From assembly GCF_010093815.1 (NCBI RefSeq), contig NW_022985549.1:806001-870000 (forward strand): a DNA stretch of 64,000 nucleotides, in the 5' to 3' direction. The DNA is from Pseudovirgaria hyperparasitica (Eukaryota > Ascomycota > Dothideomycetes > Acrospermales > Acrospermaceae). The notes under the pieces are model-generated. The model was given only the letters and a program-made list of their open reading frames with translations, had not been told where the DNA came from and searched no databases. Made by a program: the position numbers and the translations under genes. Below, one piece after another: positions 53,900-64,000 of the stretch. Position 1 is the first letter of the stretch. Each line of letters opens with the position of its first letter.

Positions 53900-55222
53900 A
53901 TGCTGGGCTTCATGGACTACATCCAGCGGGCCTTCTACGACGCAACACACTGGAACATCGACAACAGCTACGGCAGCTTGACAGCCACAGCGCAAAGTAC
54001 ATATTCTCGTCCCCAGCTGCTCCGCTCCAGCTCTTCCAAAGGTACTAACATCGCACTCCTCTCCAGATCTGCTGGATTTTGACACACCGCGCGGTCTCCG
54101 CCTCAATGTCTCGTCGCTCGCGTCGCCGCAGATGGGCACAAGCTATGCCGTCGGCACAGTCGGACTAGTCGACGGCAGCATCAGCTATCTATACTCTTCC
54201 CTACCCCTCTCCAAAAGCTCGAAGAGCACCGAGATCCAGCTCGAAGAAGTCATACAGGGCTACAGACACCTGCAAGACCTGCGGACGCCGGACCAGTCGT
54301 GGTGGTGGGAGCGGTGGCAGGGCGGGCGACGGACCGATCGCAAGAGTAGGGCACTCCATCGCAACAACCTCTAGACAGACCAACAGTCCATGCTGAGACT
54401 TTTGCGCAAACAGACACGCTGATGTACGGCCGTATGTTCCTGCCTCGAGGCACCCTCGAAGCCCTCTACCTGCGGCGCATCTCCCCTACGCGCCAGCTCC
54501 GGCTGTCCTGCGTCAGCGATTCCGCACTGAACAATGGGGGGACGGTGCTAGGGCTGGTGCAGAACGACCACGGGAAGTATTGCACGGAGTATCTGTATAG
54601 CACTGATAGTGGGCTCTGCGGCATACGGGGACTATACAACTTCGGCCCAGATCCCCGGATAGCTGCGCAGGATCAAGAGTCGGATGATATGAGGGAGCCC
54701 GTCCATGGGCGTTTCAGCGCAGGCGCGGAGCTCTACTACGGCATCCTGAACAAGAGTGGGGGCGCAAGTTTGGGGCTCAGGTTCACGACTCTGCCTCAGC
54801 ACGCTGGGTTCCCGTACACGATGACTCTAACGCTGAATCCGCTCATGGGGAACTTGTCCTCCACATATGCCGTCAAGGCAGGCAGGAACTTGGCGCTCTG
54901 CTCACGTTTCAACTTTAATTTCTATTCGTACGAGAGCGATTTCCAGCTGGGTTGCGAGCTCTGGAGACGGCAAGTACCGAACGATGCAGATATAGCATGG
55001 GCAAAGAACAAGATCAGACCAGAGTGGATAGATGGCAGTGCTTCGCCAACCGATGACGTCTCCGGGGTGCTGAAAGCGCGAGTTGACCAGGACTGGCGTA
55101 TTGGCCTGCTCTGGGAGGGCCGCTTCAAAGAAATGCTGTTCACGCTGGGTGGGCTTATTGATCTCAAGCGAAGGGAGCGCATTGTCGGAGCGATTGGCGT
55201 GGAGTTCCAGTATTCGAGCTAG
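53900..55222 (+). CDS. MDM10: Mitochondrial outer-membrane protein Mdm10
   Basis: Predicted 394 aa beta-barrel of the ERMES ER-mitochondria tether; it also helps the SAM complex assemble TOM. It starts [19 protein letters not shown], the usual Mdm10 start. Exons are 53900-53996, 54067-54345 and 54414-55222. The introns are 70 and 68 nt. Matching segments are [97 protein letters not shown] and [18 protein letters not shown]. It ends [13 protein letters not shown], with the hydrophobic/aromatic alternation of a barrel's last strand. No presequence, as expected. Confidence 0.94.
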
Positions 55223-58113
55223 AACTTCCAGAAAGGCACCATTACTAACGCTTGTGCGGAGCGGCGAACCAAAGTTTCTAATTAAATGACTAGCCAGCAG
55301 CAGCCATCGGCCATCGAAAACAGTGGCTTTACGATAACCTTCCTTCTTGGCGCACCAGGAGACGTTTGGTGCGTCGAGAACTCCTTGACGTTGCACCACT
55401 CCCTCCGAATCAGAGTGCGCGCGGGGGAGAATTTTCTTGGGATGGGCTATGGGCCGTCACGGCAGATAACTGAGTCACGTTGCGTTAGAAGAGCCGAAAG
55501 CGGAATGGCTCTCCCATGATACTTTGGAGGAGCCAGGGATGGATGGCGAGACGGGCGGTCTGTGCCCAACAAGGAAAGCAAAAGTCAAAACTATATCGAG
55601 ATCTCGAGAGGTGCGGTGCGTTCGGCGATGAAGGAGAAATAGAACAAGATCTTAAACTAGCAGTCCATCGTCCGAGATCTGAAACGTGTAGTAGATTCAG
55701 CATCAGAAGAAATGCATGGCAAGAACGCGATAAAGCAGGCCTTGGAGCGAGTTGTTATCGAGTTATGTTATCAGGTCATGGCAAGAGACGGTGATGTGGA
55801 AAGTGAAGGAATTGCATGAGTGTGTGTCTCTGTGCGTGTGCGTATTGTGAGACTGACGACTGGAGAGAATGTGTGCGTGTGCGGGTGTGCGTGTATCAGA
55901 AAGTCAGCACGGTCACTGACGTATACGTATTTCGATCTCAGAGTGCCGGGTAAATAATGATAATAACCTACGAACGCAGGAGACGAGTGACGGACAGGAA
56001 ATTTGTATGTCTAATGATGATGGTCATGATGAGAGTGATGATGAGTACGGGAGTATTATCAAACGTTAGCGAGCAAGTAGATTAAATGTCTGTACTGCAA
56101 GGCAGACGACATGAAGGATTGACGCTGTTGGCTTGTTGGTGGTTTGTAGACGATGGATGCTGACATGGAGGTGGTGTTAAGGAAGAGGACTCGGACAGTA
56201 GAGATATTTAGTAGACACAGGCAAGGGAGTGGAGTTCAGAGGAGGGTTAAGGTGGAAAAGGTGTAAGGTGTAAAGGCGCAAGGATGGCAGCAGCCAATTA
56301 GAAGCGCGCACTTGCTGCAGCAGTTGGTGTTGGCTTTGGCCGTCTTCGTATTTCAGGCAAGGCGCGTCTGTGTCTGCGTGTGTGTGTGTGTTGACAGCCA
56401 ACAAGCCTGCAAGGCACAGGACGCTGTTTGGTCAGCCCCTGAGCTGCTGCTGTGCTGTGCTGTGCTGACTGGCCTGTTACCATCGTCTCCTGCTTCTCGG
56501 AAGCTTTTTCCTTCGATTTTGGGCCTCCTGCAAACACGGTTGGCCCTGGGTGCCGCAGCTCCACTAGACCAGCATTGAATTCCCGACAGTCGCTCGTGGG
56601 CAGGGGTTCTGTCAGCAGCCGAAGCGCCCACGTTCCTTGATTCCCTGCCTTGAGGCGGCATGGTGCCAGGAGAGAGGGCGAGGGGGCTCTCTCTCTGTAA
56701 GGGAGGGCCGTGTCCATCACACTTCATCTCCAGGAACTTTTTCTTTCGTCGCTTTAACATACAGACGCAGGGGTCGTATCTCTTCTCTGTGTTGAATGTA
56801 GGTAGCCACGTCACAGCTCTATGGAGCATTTTCGCCTTGAACCTTTTTCACCGACAGTCATAGCACGGTAGAGAGTGAGTATGTGTGTGTGTGGTGAATG
56901 CTCGTCATCCCTTGGGTTGGCTTAGGCCGGCGCCAACTTACCGCGACTACCACCCGGTCAGAGAGGATAGGCTGGATCGGGCGTCGTGCAGAAGGATGCC
57001 CTCTCTTGTCACTCACTCATCAGTTGTGCAAGGTCTTAAGAAAGGAACGGCTAGGTTGGTTTTTTGGAAAGGATGGTGGTGGTGTGGCAGGGCACTGAAA
57101 ATGGACGTGTTAATTCACAACTGCACAACCAGAGCGATCGTTTGACTCACCGAACCAGCTTGGCTGCAACGGCGAATTGAATTTAGAGTGGAGACGACAT
57201 AAGCAGGCAGAGGCAGAAAGGGAGTTCGTCGTCAGTCGTCGCGCGCGTGTGCGGTGGTGGGGATGATGGATTTTGGGGTGCATTATGCCTGACTGCTTTG
57301 GTGCTTTTGGTGTGTGCTGCATGGCTGCAGAGTGAGGAGGAAAACGGCACAGACCCTTTCTTGGGGGGAGGGGGCACGCCGGGTGTTCCAGTCAGTCCAG
57401 TCAGTCCAGTCGGTCCAGTCCACTCCCCCAAAAGTCCACCTGCTAAGCGTTGCCCGTCGCGCGTTTCTGCCCACACTCGGCCGTTCTACTCAGGCGGCGG
57501 CAGCTCAGGAGAGCACCGGCCCTTTTTCCCTTTCTTCGGCTTCTCCTCTCTCTGTGTCGAGTCTCTCTTCTCCAACTACTACTTCACTAAACAACAATCT
57601 CATCCCCGGATATCTGTTCCTGTTCTTCCTATCATCGGAAGTCTCGACAGTCCTCACACTCTCTTCGTCTTTTACTCTTTCTTCTTCTCCCGAAACTAGT
57701 CGTTTCATTCTTTCAACGACTTTTCGACCACCTTCATTTTTTGGCTCTTCAGCTGTCCCTTCATTCAAGAAGCCCTTTTTACTGTGATCTATCTCGTCCA
57801 CCGGCCCACCTCTTTACTGGGTTCAGAACATCGCTACTCGAGCGTCATATCTATATATCTACCATTGCCATCTTTCATACCGGACTACTATCGCCCTGGT
57901 CGTGTTTCTCAGCTCGCTCACGACATCGCACCATACACATTTCACCCTTTCTTGCCAGCCTCGCAAGAATAATCAGGGACGAACAGACGCAGGAACTTCT
58001 GGTATCGAGAATCACGACAGTCTTGAGTGACATAATATTGGTCTCACCATCACCACAGTGCGATCACATCATTGGCTCTGGCTTCATTCAACTCCCCACA
58101 ATACCACTATACG
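55223..58113. other. Long upstream region of the homeobox gene
   Basis: 2.9 kb without a supportable gene. It includes TG-rich stretches near 55815-55900, CAGTC tandem units at about 57387-57421, and a long TC-rich leader (about 57520-58060) directly before the homeobox start. Frames at 56298-56829 and 57247-57801 are low-complexity or chance. Confidence 0.55.
57387..57421. repeat. Tandem CAGTC/CCAGT units
   Basis: About four copies of a nine-to-ten-base unit GTCCAGTCA. Confidence 0.8.
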
Positions 58114-59919
58114 ATGCAGGCGCCTGAAGAACTCAGGATGTCAAACACTCCTTCTCCCTCTGCCTCTGGCAGTGTTACCACAAACGGATCCATGGGCGCA
58201 CCCTTATCTGCTGCCTCCGCAGCCCGTCGACCACCACGAAAGAGCACCCTTACCCAACAACAGAAGAACCAGAAGAGGCAAAGGGCTACTCAAGATCAAT
58301 TGATGACCTTGGAGATGGAATTCAACAAGAACCCAACTCCGACTGCTGTTGTGCGTGAGAGAATCGCTGACGACATCAACATGACGGAGCGTTCAGTGCA
58401 AATCTGGTTCCAGAACAGACGGGCCAAGATAAAGAACATTGCCAAGAAGAGCATCGAGAGCGGTGAAGACTGCAACGACATCCCAGACTCGATGCGTCGT
58501 TATCTAGCTCTCCAAGCGATGGAATCTGGCAAAAGCCTTGGTCGTGACTTCATGGGCAGGACTGGTGGAGTTGCTGCTTACGGTAGCGGAATGCTTCTTA
58601 ACAGCGATTCAAGCTCAGCCAAAGTTGTCATACATCATTTCGCCTGCCGATCACTCAGCATCGGGTCATGGCGTCGTGTTGGCCAGAGTGCCATGGACTT
58701 GGTCATCTTCTACTCTCCAGAAAAGTGTTGTGTCACCTACTACATCAACAACGATTCTGCGGGCTACAAAATCGAGTATCCCTTTTCTTACATTAAGAAT
58801 ATCACACTCGAGAATGGAGATGCGGCCAGCAACGCCGAAGGAGCATCACAGCGTCCTGGAGGTCTCGTCGTCGAGTTGAACCGCCCACCAAACTTCTTCA
58901 TGGACTCCTCAGGGTCGGGTGGTTTCTATCAGTGTGGTGACTTTACCGAAGAACAGCAGGCCTCCCAGGTACTTGTTCACCAGCTCGGTGGTCATCCAAA
59001 GGTCCTCAGCGGCCAGCTTGCAAAGCTCGTGTCGCTCGAGTCCTTCCAGAACAGACACAACACCTTCGACCCAACCTCCTTTGCTGTTTCAGCCCCAGTC
59101 TCACCTATCAACCATCGGCCTGCTTCCCAACCAAATCACATTGTGCATCCTCATCATGGTCACGGTCATGGTCAGATGCCGGTGTTTCCTGACAACTCTT
59201 TCGGTCCTTCTCTTGGTCCACCCCGTGGCCATAAACGCCAGCGCAGTCGTTCAGTGCCTATCGCGATTGACTTTGCTGCTCTTCGACACCATCCTATGCC
59301 ATCATTCCTTGTATCGCCCGAACCTACTCCCTACATTCCTAACCCTGAGATCTTTGCTCCGGTCCCTCAACATGGGCACGGGCAAGTGATGCAGGCTCCT
59401 ATCGGTTCACATCTGAGCATCGACACTTCGGCTGGATACGGCATGGACTTCCGACAGTACCCCATGTCGGCTACGACAGCAAATTCACCCTCAGAGTTTG
59501 GCACACCCGCATTCTTCTCTACTGGTCATCAGAACGACGGCATGCCAGCTGCAAACTTCAATATGCAGTACAACATTCCTTTTATGACATCGATGCCAGA
59601 AAATGGCCACATGCTTCATTCAGTGTCACCCATGCCTATGCAGCAACGCGACCCTGTGATTGCCAATCAGTCCCCACCGTTGGCGTCAATGGGACGGAGC
59701 GACTCTGCAGACATGTTCAGCATGTCACAAGATTCCGGTCTCCATGACGAGGCACTGCAGTTGAGTGATATGTATGCAAAGCAGTCGCTCAGCATGCCGC
59801 ATACGCCATACGTGCACACTCCGATGGAAGAGCACATGGATCAATTCGAGATGAATAGTCTGGTGTCATTCGATACTATAGATCCTGCGAGTCTTTCACC
59901 AGACCACACTATGCAATAG
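58114..59919 (+). CDS. Homeobox transcription factor
   Basis: Predicted 601 aa nuclear regulator. A homeodomain lies at about residues 51-110, with helix 1 region QRATQDQLMTLEMEFNKNP and recognition helix SVQIWFQNRRAKIKNIAKKS. A conserved central region follows (VVIHHFACRSLSIGSWRRVG, DLVIFYSPEKCCVTYYINND, IEYPFSYIKNITLENG), as in the fungal Pho2/Phx1 group. The rest is rich in Pro, Gln, Met, Ser and His (IVHPHHGHGHGQMPVF) and probably disordered or activating. It is intronless from the ATG at 58114; another in-frame ATG is at 58138. Members of this group control phosphate response, stationary-phase survival or conidiation in different fungi, so the role here is open. Confidence 0.9.
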   Translation: MQAPEELRMSNTPSPSASGSVTTNGSMGAPLSAASAARRPPRKSTLTQQQKNQKRQRATQDQLMTLEMEFNKNPTPTAVVRERIADDINMTERSVQIWFQNRRAKIKNIAKKSIESGEDCNDIPDSMRRYLALQAMESGKSLGRDFMGRTGGVAAYGSGMLLNSDSSSAKVVIHHFACRSLSIGSWRRVGQSAMDLVIFYSPEKCCVTYYINNDSAGYKIEYPFSYIKNITLENGDAASNAEGASQRPGGLVVELNRPPNFFMDSSGSGGFYQCGDFTEEQQASQVLVHQLGGHPKVLSGQLAKLVSLESFQNRHNTFDPTSFAVSAPVSPINHRPASQPNHIVHPHHGHGHGQMPVFPDNSFGPSLGPPRGHKRQRSRSVPIAIDFAALRHHPMPSFLVSPEPTPYIPNPEIFAPVPQHGHGQVMQAPIGSHLSIDTSAGYGMDFRQYPMSATTANSPSEFGTPAFFSTGHQNDGMPAANFNMQYNIPFMTSMPENGHMLHSVSPMPMQQRDPVIANQSPPLASMGRSDSADMFSMSQDSGLHDEALQLSDMYAKQSLSMPHTPYVHTPMEEHMDQFEMNSLVSFDTIDPASLSPDHTMQ

Positions 59920-61391
59920 GAGGGCAAATGGCCACCCACCTCTCTCTCTAACGAAACGAGTCTTTTGACTGATGGGTCTGCAAATCACGAGTCCAAAGAA
60001 GATGATTCCGAACTTGCGCAAAGACTACTGAAGCCGAAGACTCGAAACATTTCCTTTTGGTTTTACCAGCATTTTCCGGCATAAATCCAGCGCTTTCCTA
60101 CTGTTAATTCACGTTATACCTTGGAAATTCAGTTGCGGAACTTAATACGGTCCGACACCTCAACCTCCTCACAAACCTTTGACGCAGACTGAACGAATGG
60201 GTGGGCATGGCGTTTTGACCTTTTTATAATACGGCCGCAGACGGGCAATCAGAGAGAAAGTATCGTCTCTGGCCTTTTGAATCCTTTTCAGCATTTCCAC
60301 TAGTTGCTTCGAGCTGTTGTCACGCGATTTGCGATTGATTCCGAGATTTCCTTTTAACTTTTGGACCCTAGTCCCATTGATCGCTGTATCAGAAGAGTTC
60401 ATTCCGAACCTCGAAAGCGCAACTGTGAGAATGGGAAGTCTAGGCCGCTGTGCGGGGCTGCTACTGTATGTCAATCAGTTGCGTGACAGACGGCGGATGT
60501 TCAGCTGATGATCTTTGTTGGCACGGGTGTGTTTCTTTATTTGTTTTTTTTGGTATCTGGGATGCATGCGCGCAGAGCGCGCATCGCTTCCGTTCCCACA
60601 TATTCCCTTTTGTGTTGTTGATTCTGGAGAGCGGAATTTCTTTTTTTTTCTCATGGAGATGCTCGCAGATATATAGCGACGTGAAGCGATGGTTTTGTCT
60701 CCGTGTCAGATAGGCTTGAGATGCGGCTTGCTGTGTGCATGCATCTTGTTGGTTAGTTAGCAAAAAAGCTGCATTTTGACTACTACCATTGATTGACTCT
60801 GGAGTGTATGTATTGCGTGTGTGTCGAGTGATGTCGTGAATTGATTGGTATTTCGTGTGATGTCCAGATGATTGTGTGTGTGAGATAGATGAGCGGCTTG
60901 GAAGCTGGCGTGCAGAAAAGGTTCGTAAAACAGGCGGGAGAGGAAGAGTGGATATGTATGTATATATATATTAAATGAAGTAATTATAAACAATAAAACA
61001 GAAATCAAGTCCCCCCAAAACAAGCAAGCATTAAAAAGAAGAGAGATTAGCAGATTTGATAGATTGATAGATTGATAGATCAACATTGGACCGACCCAAC
61101 CAAGCCACTTCTTGATTGATTCATTGATAAAACTAGCAGAATCAGAGAGATTAGATTAGGCAATTTCTTTGACGGGGTCGGTCGCTTGTCCTGTCCTTGT
61201 TATTGCAACACATAATTGGATTTGGGATTTGAGTGGAGATTTGAGATTGGGAAGAGAGATTATGTAGAGAGATTGGATGCTTGCTGGGCTGGGGGAATGA
61301 AGGTGGCTGGGTCTGACCAATCAGGGTGGTGGAATGGGTTGTTTTTTTATTAGGAGGAGGATTTGGGGGGACTGTGGGGATGGACCGAGGT

Positions 61392-61447
61392 GCGAGACTG
61401 CAAGACTGCGAGACTGCAAGACTGCAAGAGTACAAGACTGCAAGCAA
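61392..61447. repeat. GACTGCAAGA tandem repeat
   Basis: About five imperfect copies of a ten-base unit (GACTGCAAGA with GACTGCGA variants). Confidence 0.85.
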
Positions 61448-62316
61448 GGAGTGAGTGAGTAAGTGAGTGTGGCTTTTGTGCTGGGTTTTTAGTGTAGTGT
61501 GGGACTGGGTTATGGGAGAGAGGGCGAGAGAGGGAGATTGGTGCTGTTTGGGAGAGATTTCGGAGGGTGGGTGTGTTGGAGAGAGAGAGGGAGAGAGTGG
61601 GCAGGTGGACGGTGTTGCTTGGTGTTAGTACTGTAGTAATTAGTGGATGGATGGATGGGATACCTACAAGCATACAAGCATACATGCATGCCATGCCATG
61701 CCATGCAATACCTTGTTTATTCTAGATACTACTACTATTATACTATTGAGAGTTCCATGGAACGGACGACGGACGATGGGATTCCGTGCATCTACTTACC
61801 TCTCTCTCTCTCTCTCTCCATTTTCCCAAGACAGTCAAAGAGGGCCCTGTAGTAATTTACTTACCCCAGCTGCTTACTAAGACTCCCTCACCCATCGGAA
61901 GCAGAACAATCCCAGACTCCGAGAACGAGCCGCCCGCCTACCTGACCTGACTAATCCCATCTATCTCGCATCGAGTCTTCACCATCCAGCCTAGTGCAGC
62001 CTGCAACACCAGCGCTGAACCTTACCAGGAACGGCGGACACTGCATCTCGCATCGAGCGATCTCTCCTCTCCCTTGAATGCCGTTGCTGTGGTGGGATTG
62101 GTTGTGATGCTTGCTAGGCGAGAGGGGGGATTGGGTGGCGATGTAGGTGGGCTGCCCCTGATCGACAGGTGAACGGTCTGCTTAGGGGACGACTGTAGCA
62201 CAGTAGTTAAAGTAGCGGTAGGCTGTTGTGTTATTGAGGGCATCCTTGCGTTTGTGTCGTTAAGCTTTGGGAGGGTGATGGTGGCTGGTTTGATTGCGCG
62301 TGGTATGATTTATATA

Positions 62317-62362
62317 CTGACTGCTGACTGACTGACCGACTGACTGACGACTGAATGACTGT
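62317..62362. repeat. ACTG-rich tandem repeat
   Basis: Repeated CTGACTGA-type units over about 46 bases. Confidence 0.8.
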
Positions 62363-63289
62363 TTAGTTCGAGGCTTGGATGCGAATTGTGATGCTTGCTA
62401 GTTAGATAGTTAGATGTCTCTTCCAGCAGCTCGTTCATTCATTCATGATCTCATGATTGTCGACGCCCAGTCCGGCCTCGTATCCGTCGGATTGCGATGA
62501 ATGCTGACACAGCATTGACTATCCACCACCAGCTTGAAACCCAACAGCCAATCGCATTGCTCGGGCTAGCATTGCCAAAAAAGTCACTTGGTCATTTATA
62601 ACTTTTTTGCTCGTTAAGAGAGGAGTATAATCACTACCCGATCAGGCATGGAGGAAAATGTCCTGTCTTCTCCGAGCGTAGAGGAACGAATGGGTTCATG
62701 GCATAGTTATAGTATAGTATGGTAGTAATTAGAGATAAGATGATGGTAATAATGACAATACTACTACTACTACTAACTACCAGTTGCTCGAGTGATGCAG
62801 TAATGACTCCAGTCAGTCCCTCCTGAGACTGAGACACACCAGAGATTTGGTGCCAAGCCCCCCCTGGGGATACGATTGAAATGAAGTACTCGCCCCCCCG
62901 GCTGATGGAGGGAGGGTTACTGGAATTCGATACCCGATCGTTTTCTTCTCTCTGTTGGTAATAATGGCCCAGGTTCTTCGCTCTCGTTCTCTCTAATTAC
63001 TCGTTGCGTTCTCTGCCTGCTCGTGTGCTCTTTTGGCGAGAAGCAGTGATTGCTGCGTCCGACTGCGCATTCCGAGCAAGGACAGTCTATCGCCGTAGAG
63101 GTATGTATTTCTTGATGATTCCTTTCGTCTGGCTTTCAATTAAAGACCTGTTTGCACTCTCCACCACTTCTAGTCTTCTACCAGCGTGTAAATGGATGCT
63201 CATTGCTGCTGAGAGCACACTCACTGCGCGTCACTGTTGGTTGGGCGTTGGCTTCGTTTCTGCATGGTGGATCCGCCGCTTGCCGCACC

Positions 63290-63325
63290 CGCTTGACGCT
63301 TGACGCTTGACGCTTCACGCTTGAC
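63290..63325. repeat. TTGACGC tandem repeat
   Basis: Four copies of the seven-base unit TTGACGC/TTCACGC upstream of the last gene. Confidence 0.8.
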
Positions 63326-63697
63326 CTCACCACTTCCACCAATTCTCTTCTTTCCTTCCTACTCCTTCTCTCCTCTCCCACCACTCCTACTCCTCTACCT
63401 CTCTTTTTTCTTTGCTACCACTTCTTCTCCTCATCAATTAATTCCACCATCTATCGCCAGCGCTGTGCTAATTCTTTACGTCGCGTTCAGTGCGTCTGCG
63501 TCTTGTCAACTCCCGTCAATCCTCGTGTGTTTGATCGGTCCGCTGCGACTCCTGGACTCTACACCAAAGCATCGCTTATACCGTCCCGCATCCTTTCACC
63601 GCCACGTTCTCACTCACGTCGTCGACGCGTCTGCCCGGGCGGATTCACCAACATCTCTTCGGTCTCGACAGATCTGGCCTCCGCTGGTCCTTCTGCC

Positions 63698-64000
63698 ATG
63701 CCGTCGACGAGATCTCTCTACCCCTTCGCGAGCTCTTCACCTTCTCTAGATCCCACAACCGAGAAGGCGGGCACCCGCAGGACCTCTTTCTCCAAACCAT
63801 CAAAGTTCACCTCCTTCTTCTCCACCTCGCCAAAGTCTCGTTCCGCCCTGTCAGAAGCAGACGCTATCAAGGCCGCCCTCGCTGGTCAGGGAGCGCAGCA
63901 CCCGTACAATTCCCCTTCAGCTATAAGCACTTCGTCTCTGTCGCTTCCTTCAATAAGCCTGTCAACTGCTACCGGCACAAACATGAAGACGGAAGATACG
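63698..64000 (+). CDS. Serine-rich protein, 5' fragment
   Basis: The frame is open from the ATG at 63698 to the window end (101 codons). It reads MPSTRSLYPFASSSPSLDPT, then TRRTSFSKPSKFTSFFSTSP and a helix-like SEADAIKAALAGQG. It is basic and Ser-rich with no signal peptide, and looks like a disordered N-terminus of a larger protein. I do not recognise the family from this part. Support comes from the uninterrupted frame, balanced codon use and the preceding leader-like DNA. Confidence 0.6.
   Translation, partial: MPSTRSLYPFASSSPSLDPTTEKAGTRRTSFSKPSKFTSFFSTSPKSRSALSEADAIKAALAGQGAQHPYNSPSAISTSSLSLPSISLSTATGTNMKTEDT

Larger units (their letters stand above)
59920..63697. other. 3.8 kb non-coding region with many simple repeats
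   Basis: No gene I can support. It holds GATAGATT units (61057-61081), a GACTGCAAGA tandem (61392-61447), a TC run (61800-61818), an ACTG-rich tandem (62317-62362), four GACGCTT units (63290-63325), and a pyrimidine-rich leader to 63697. A stretch from about 63101 to 63174 (GTATGT..TTCTAG) could be a leader intron of the last gene. The 101-codon minus frame at 60169-60474 has no motif. Confidence 0.55.

Noticed and set aside
60169-60474. 101-codon minus-strand frame after the homeobox gene
   Set aside because: Basic composition but no recognisable motif or splice continuation; probably chance in the 3' flank.

Overview
The window is nuclear DNA of a filamentous ascomycete (Pezizomycotina). 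A dothideomycete is my best guess, from general resemblance only. The evidence is many short introns (46-79 nt, with GT..AG ends and CTAAC/CTGAC-like branch sites), intron-split housekeeping genes on both strands, and fungal-only families: CFEM, bZIP with DUF3425, Fta2, Mdm10, Alb1 and Sec2. All exon joins were made by hand from reading frame, splice signals and family resemblance. I recognise no transposon protein, viral remnant or CRISPR array.

Layout. 0-8.3 kb: the 5' end of a GAF-containing hybrid histidine kinase, a bZIP/DUF3425 factor, an FAD aromatic monooxygenase and acetoacetyl-CoA synthetase. 8.9-15.8 kb: glyoxalase II with a possible mitochondrial leader exon, an Fta2-like kinase-fold protein, a protein with PD-(D/E)XK nuclease motifs, and an RPA1/MEIOB-like OB-fold protein. 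16-27 kb: transketolase, an intron-bearing tRNA-Arg(ACG), a CFEM membrane protein, a short Sec2-domain protein and an Asp/Glu racemase. 27-39 kb: the GTPase EFL1, a Tea4/Bud14 SH3 polarity protein and two unrecognised proteins. 41-46.7 kb: RPL32, a membrane-anchored ubiquitin protease (UBP1 type), ALB1 and a hypothetical protein. 46.7-49.9 kb: gene-poor DNA. 49.9-55.2 kb: translin, GPI11/PIG-F, MRT4 and MDM10. 55-64 kb: a homeobox factor between two long non-coding stretches, then the 5' end of a serine-rich protein.

Functionally most of this is core metabolism and cell biology. Four genes concern the 60S ribosomal subunit (EFL1, RPL32, ALB1, MRT4). There is no clear secondary-metabolite cluster. 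The less ordinary points are the kinase-fold/nuclease-fold neighbours at 10.7-13.6 kb, the RPA1/MEIOB-like gene, the 21-nt exon in EFL1, the two possible starts of glyoxalase II, and a repeated switch from C-rich to G-rich coding strand inside several genes.
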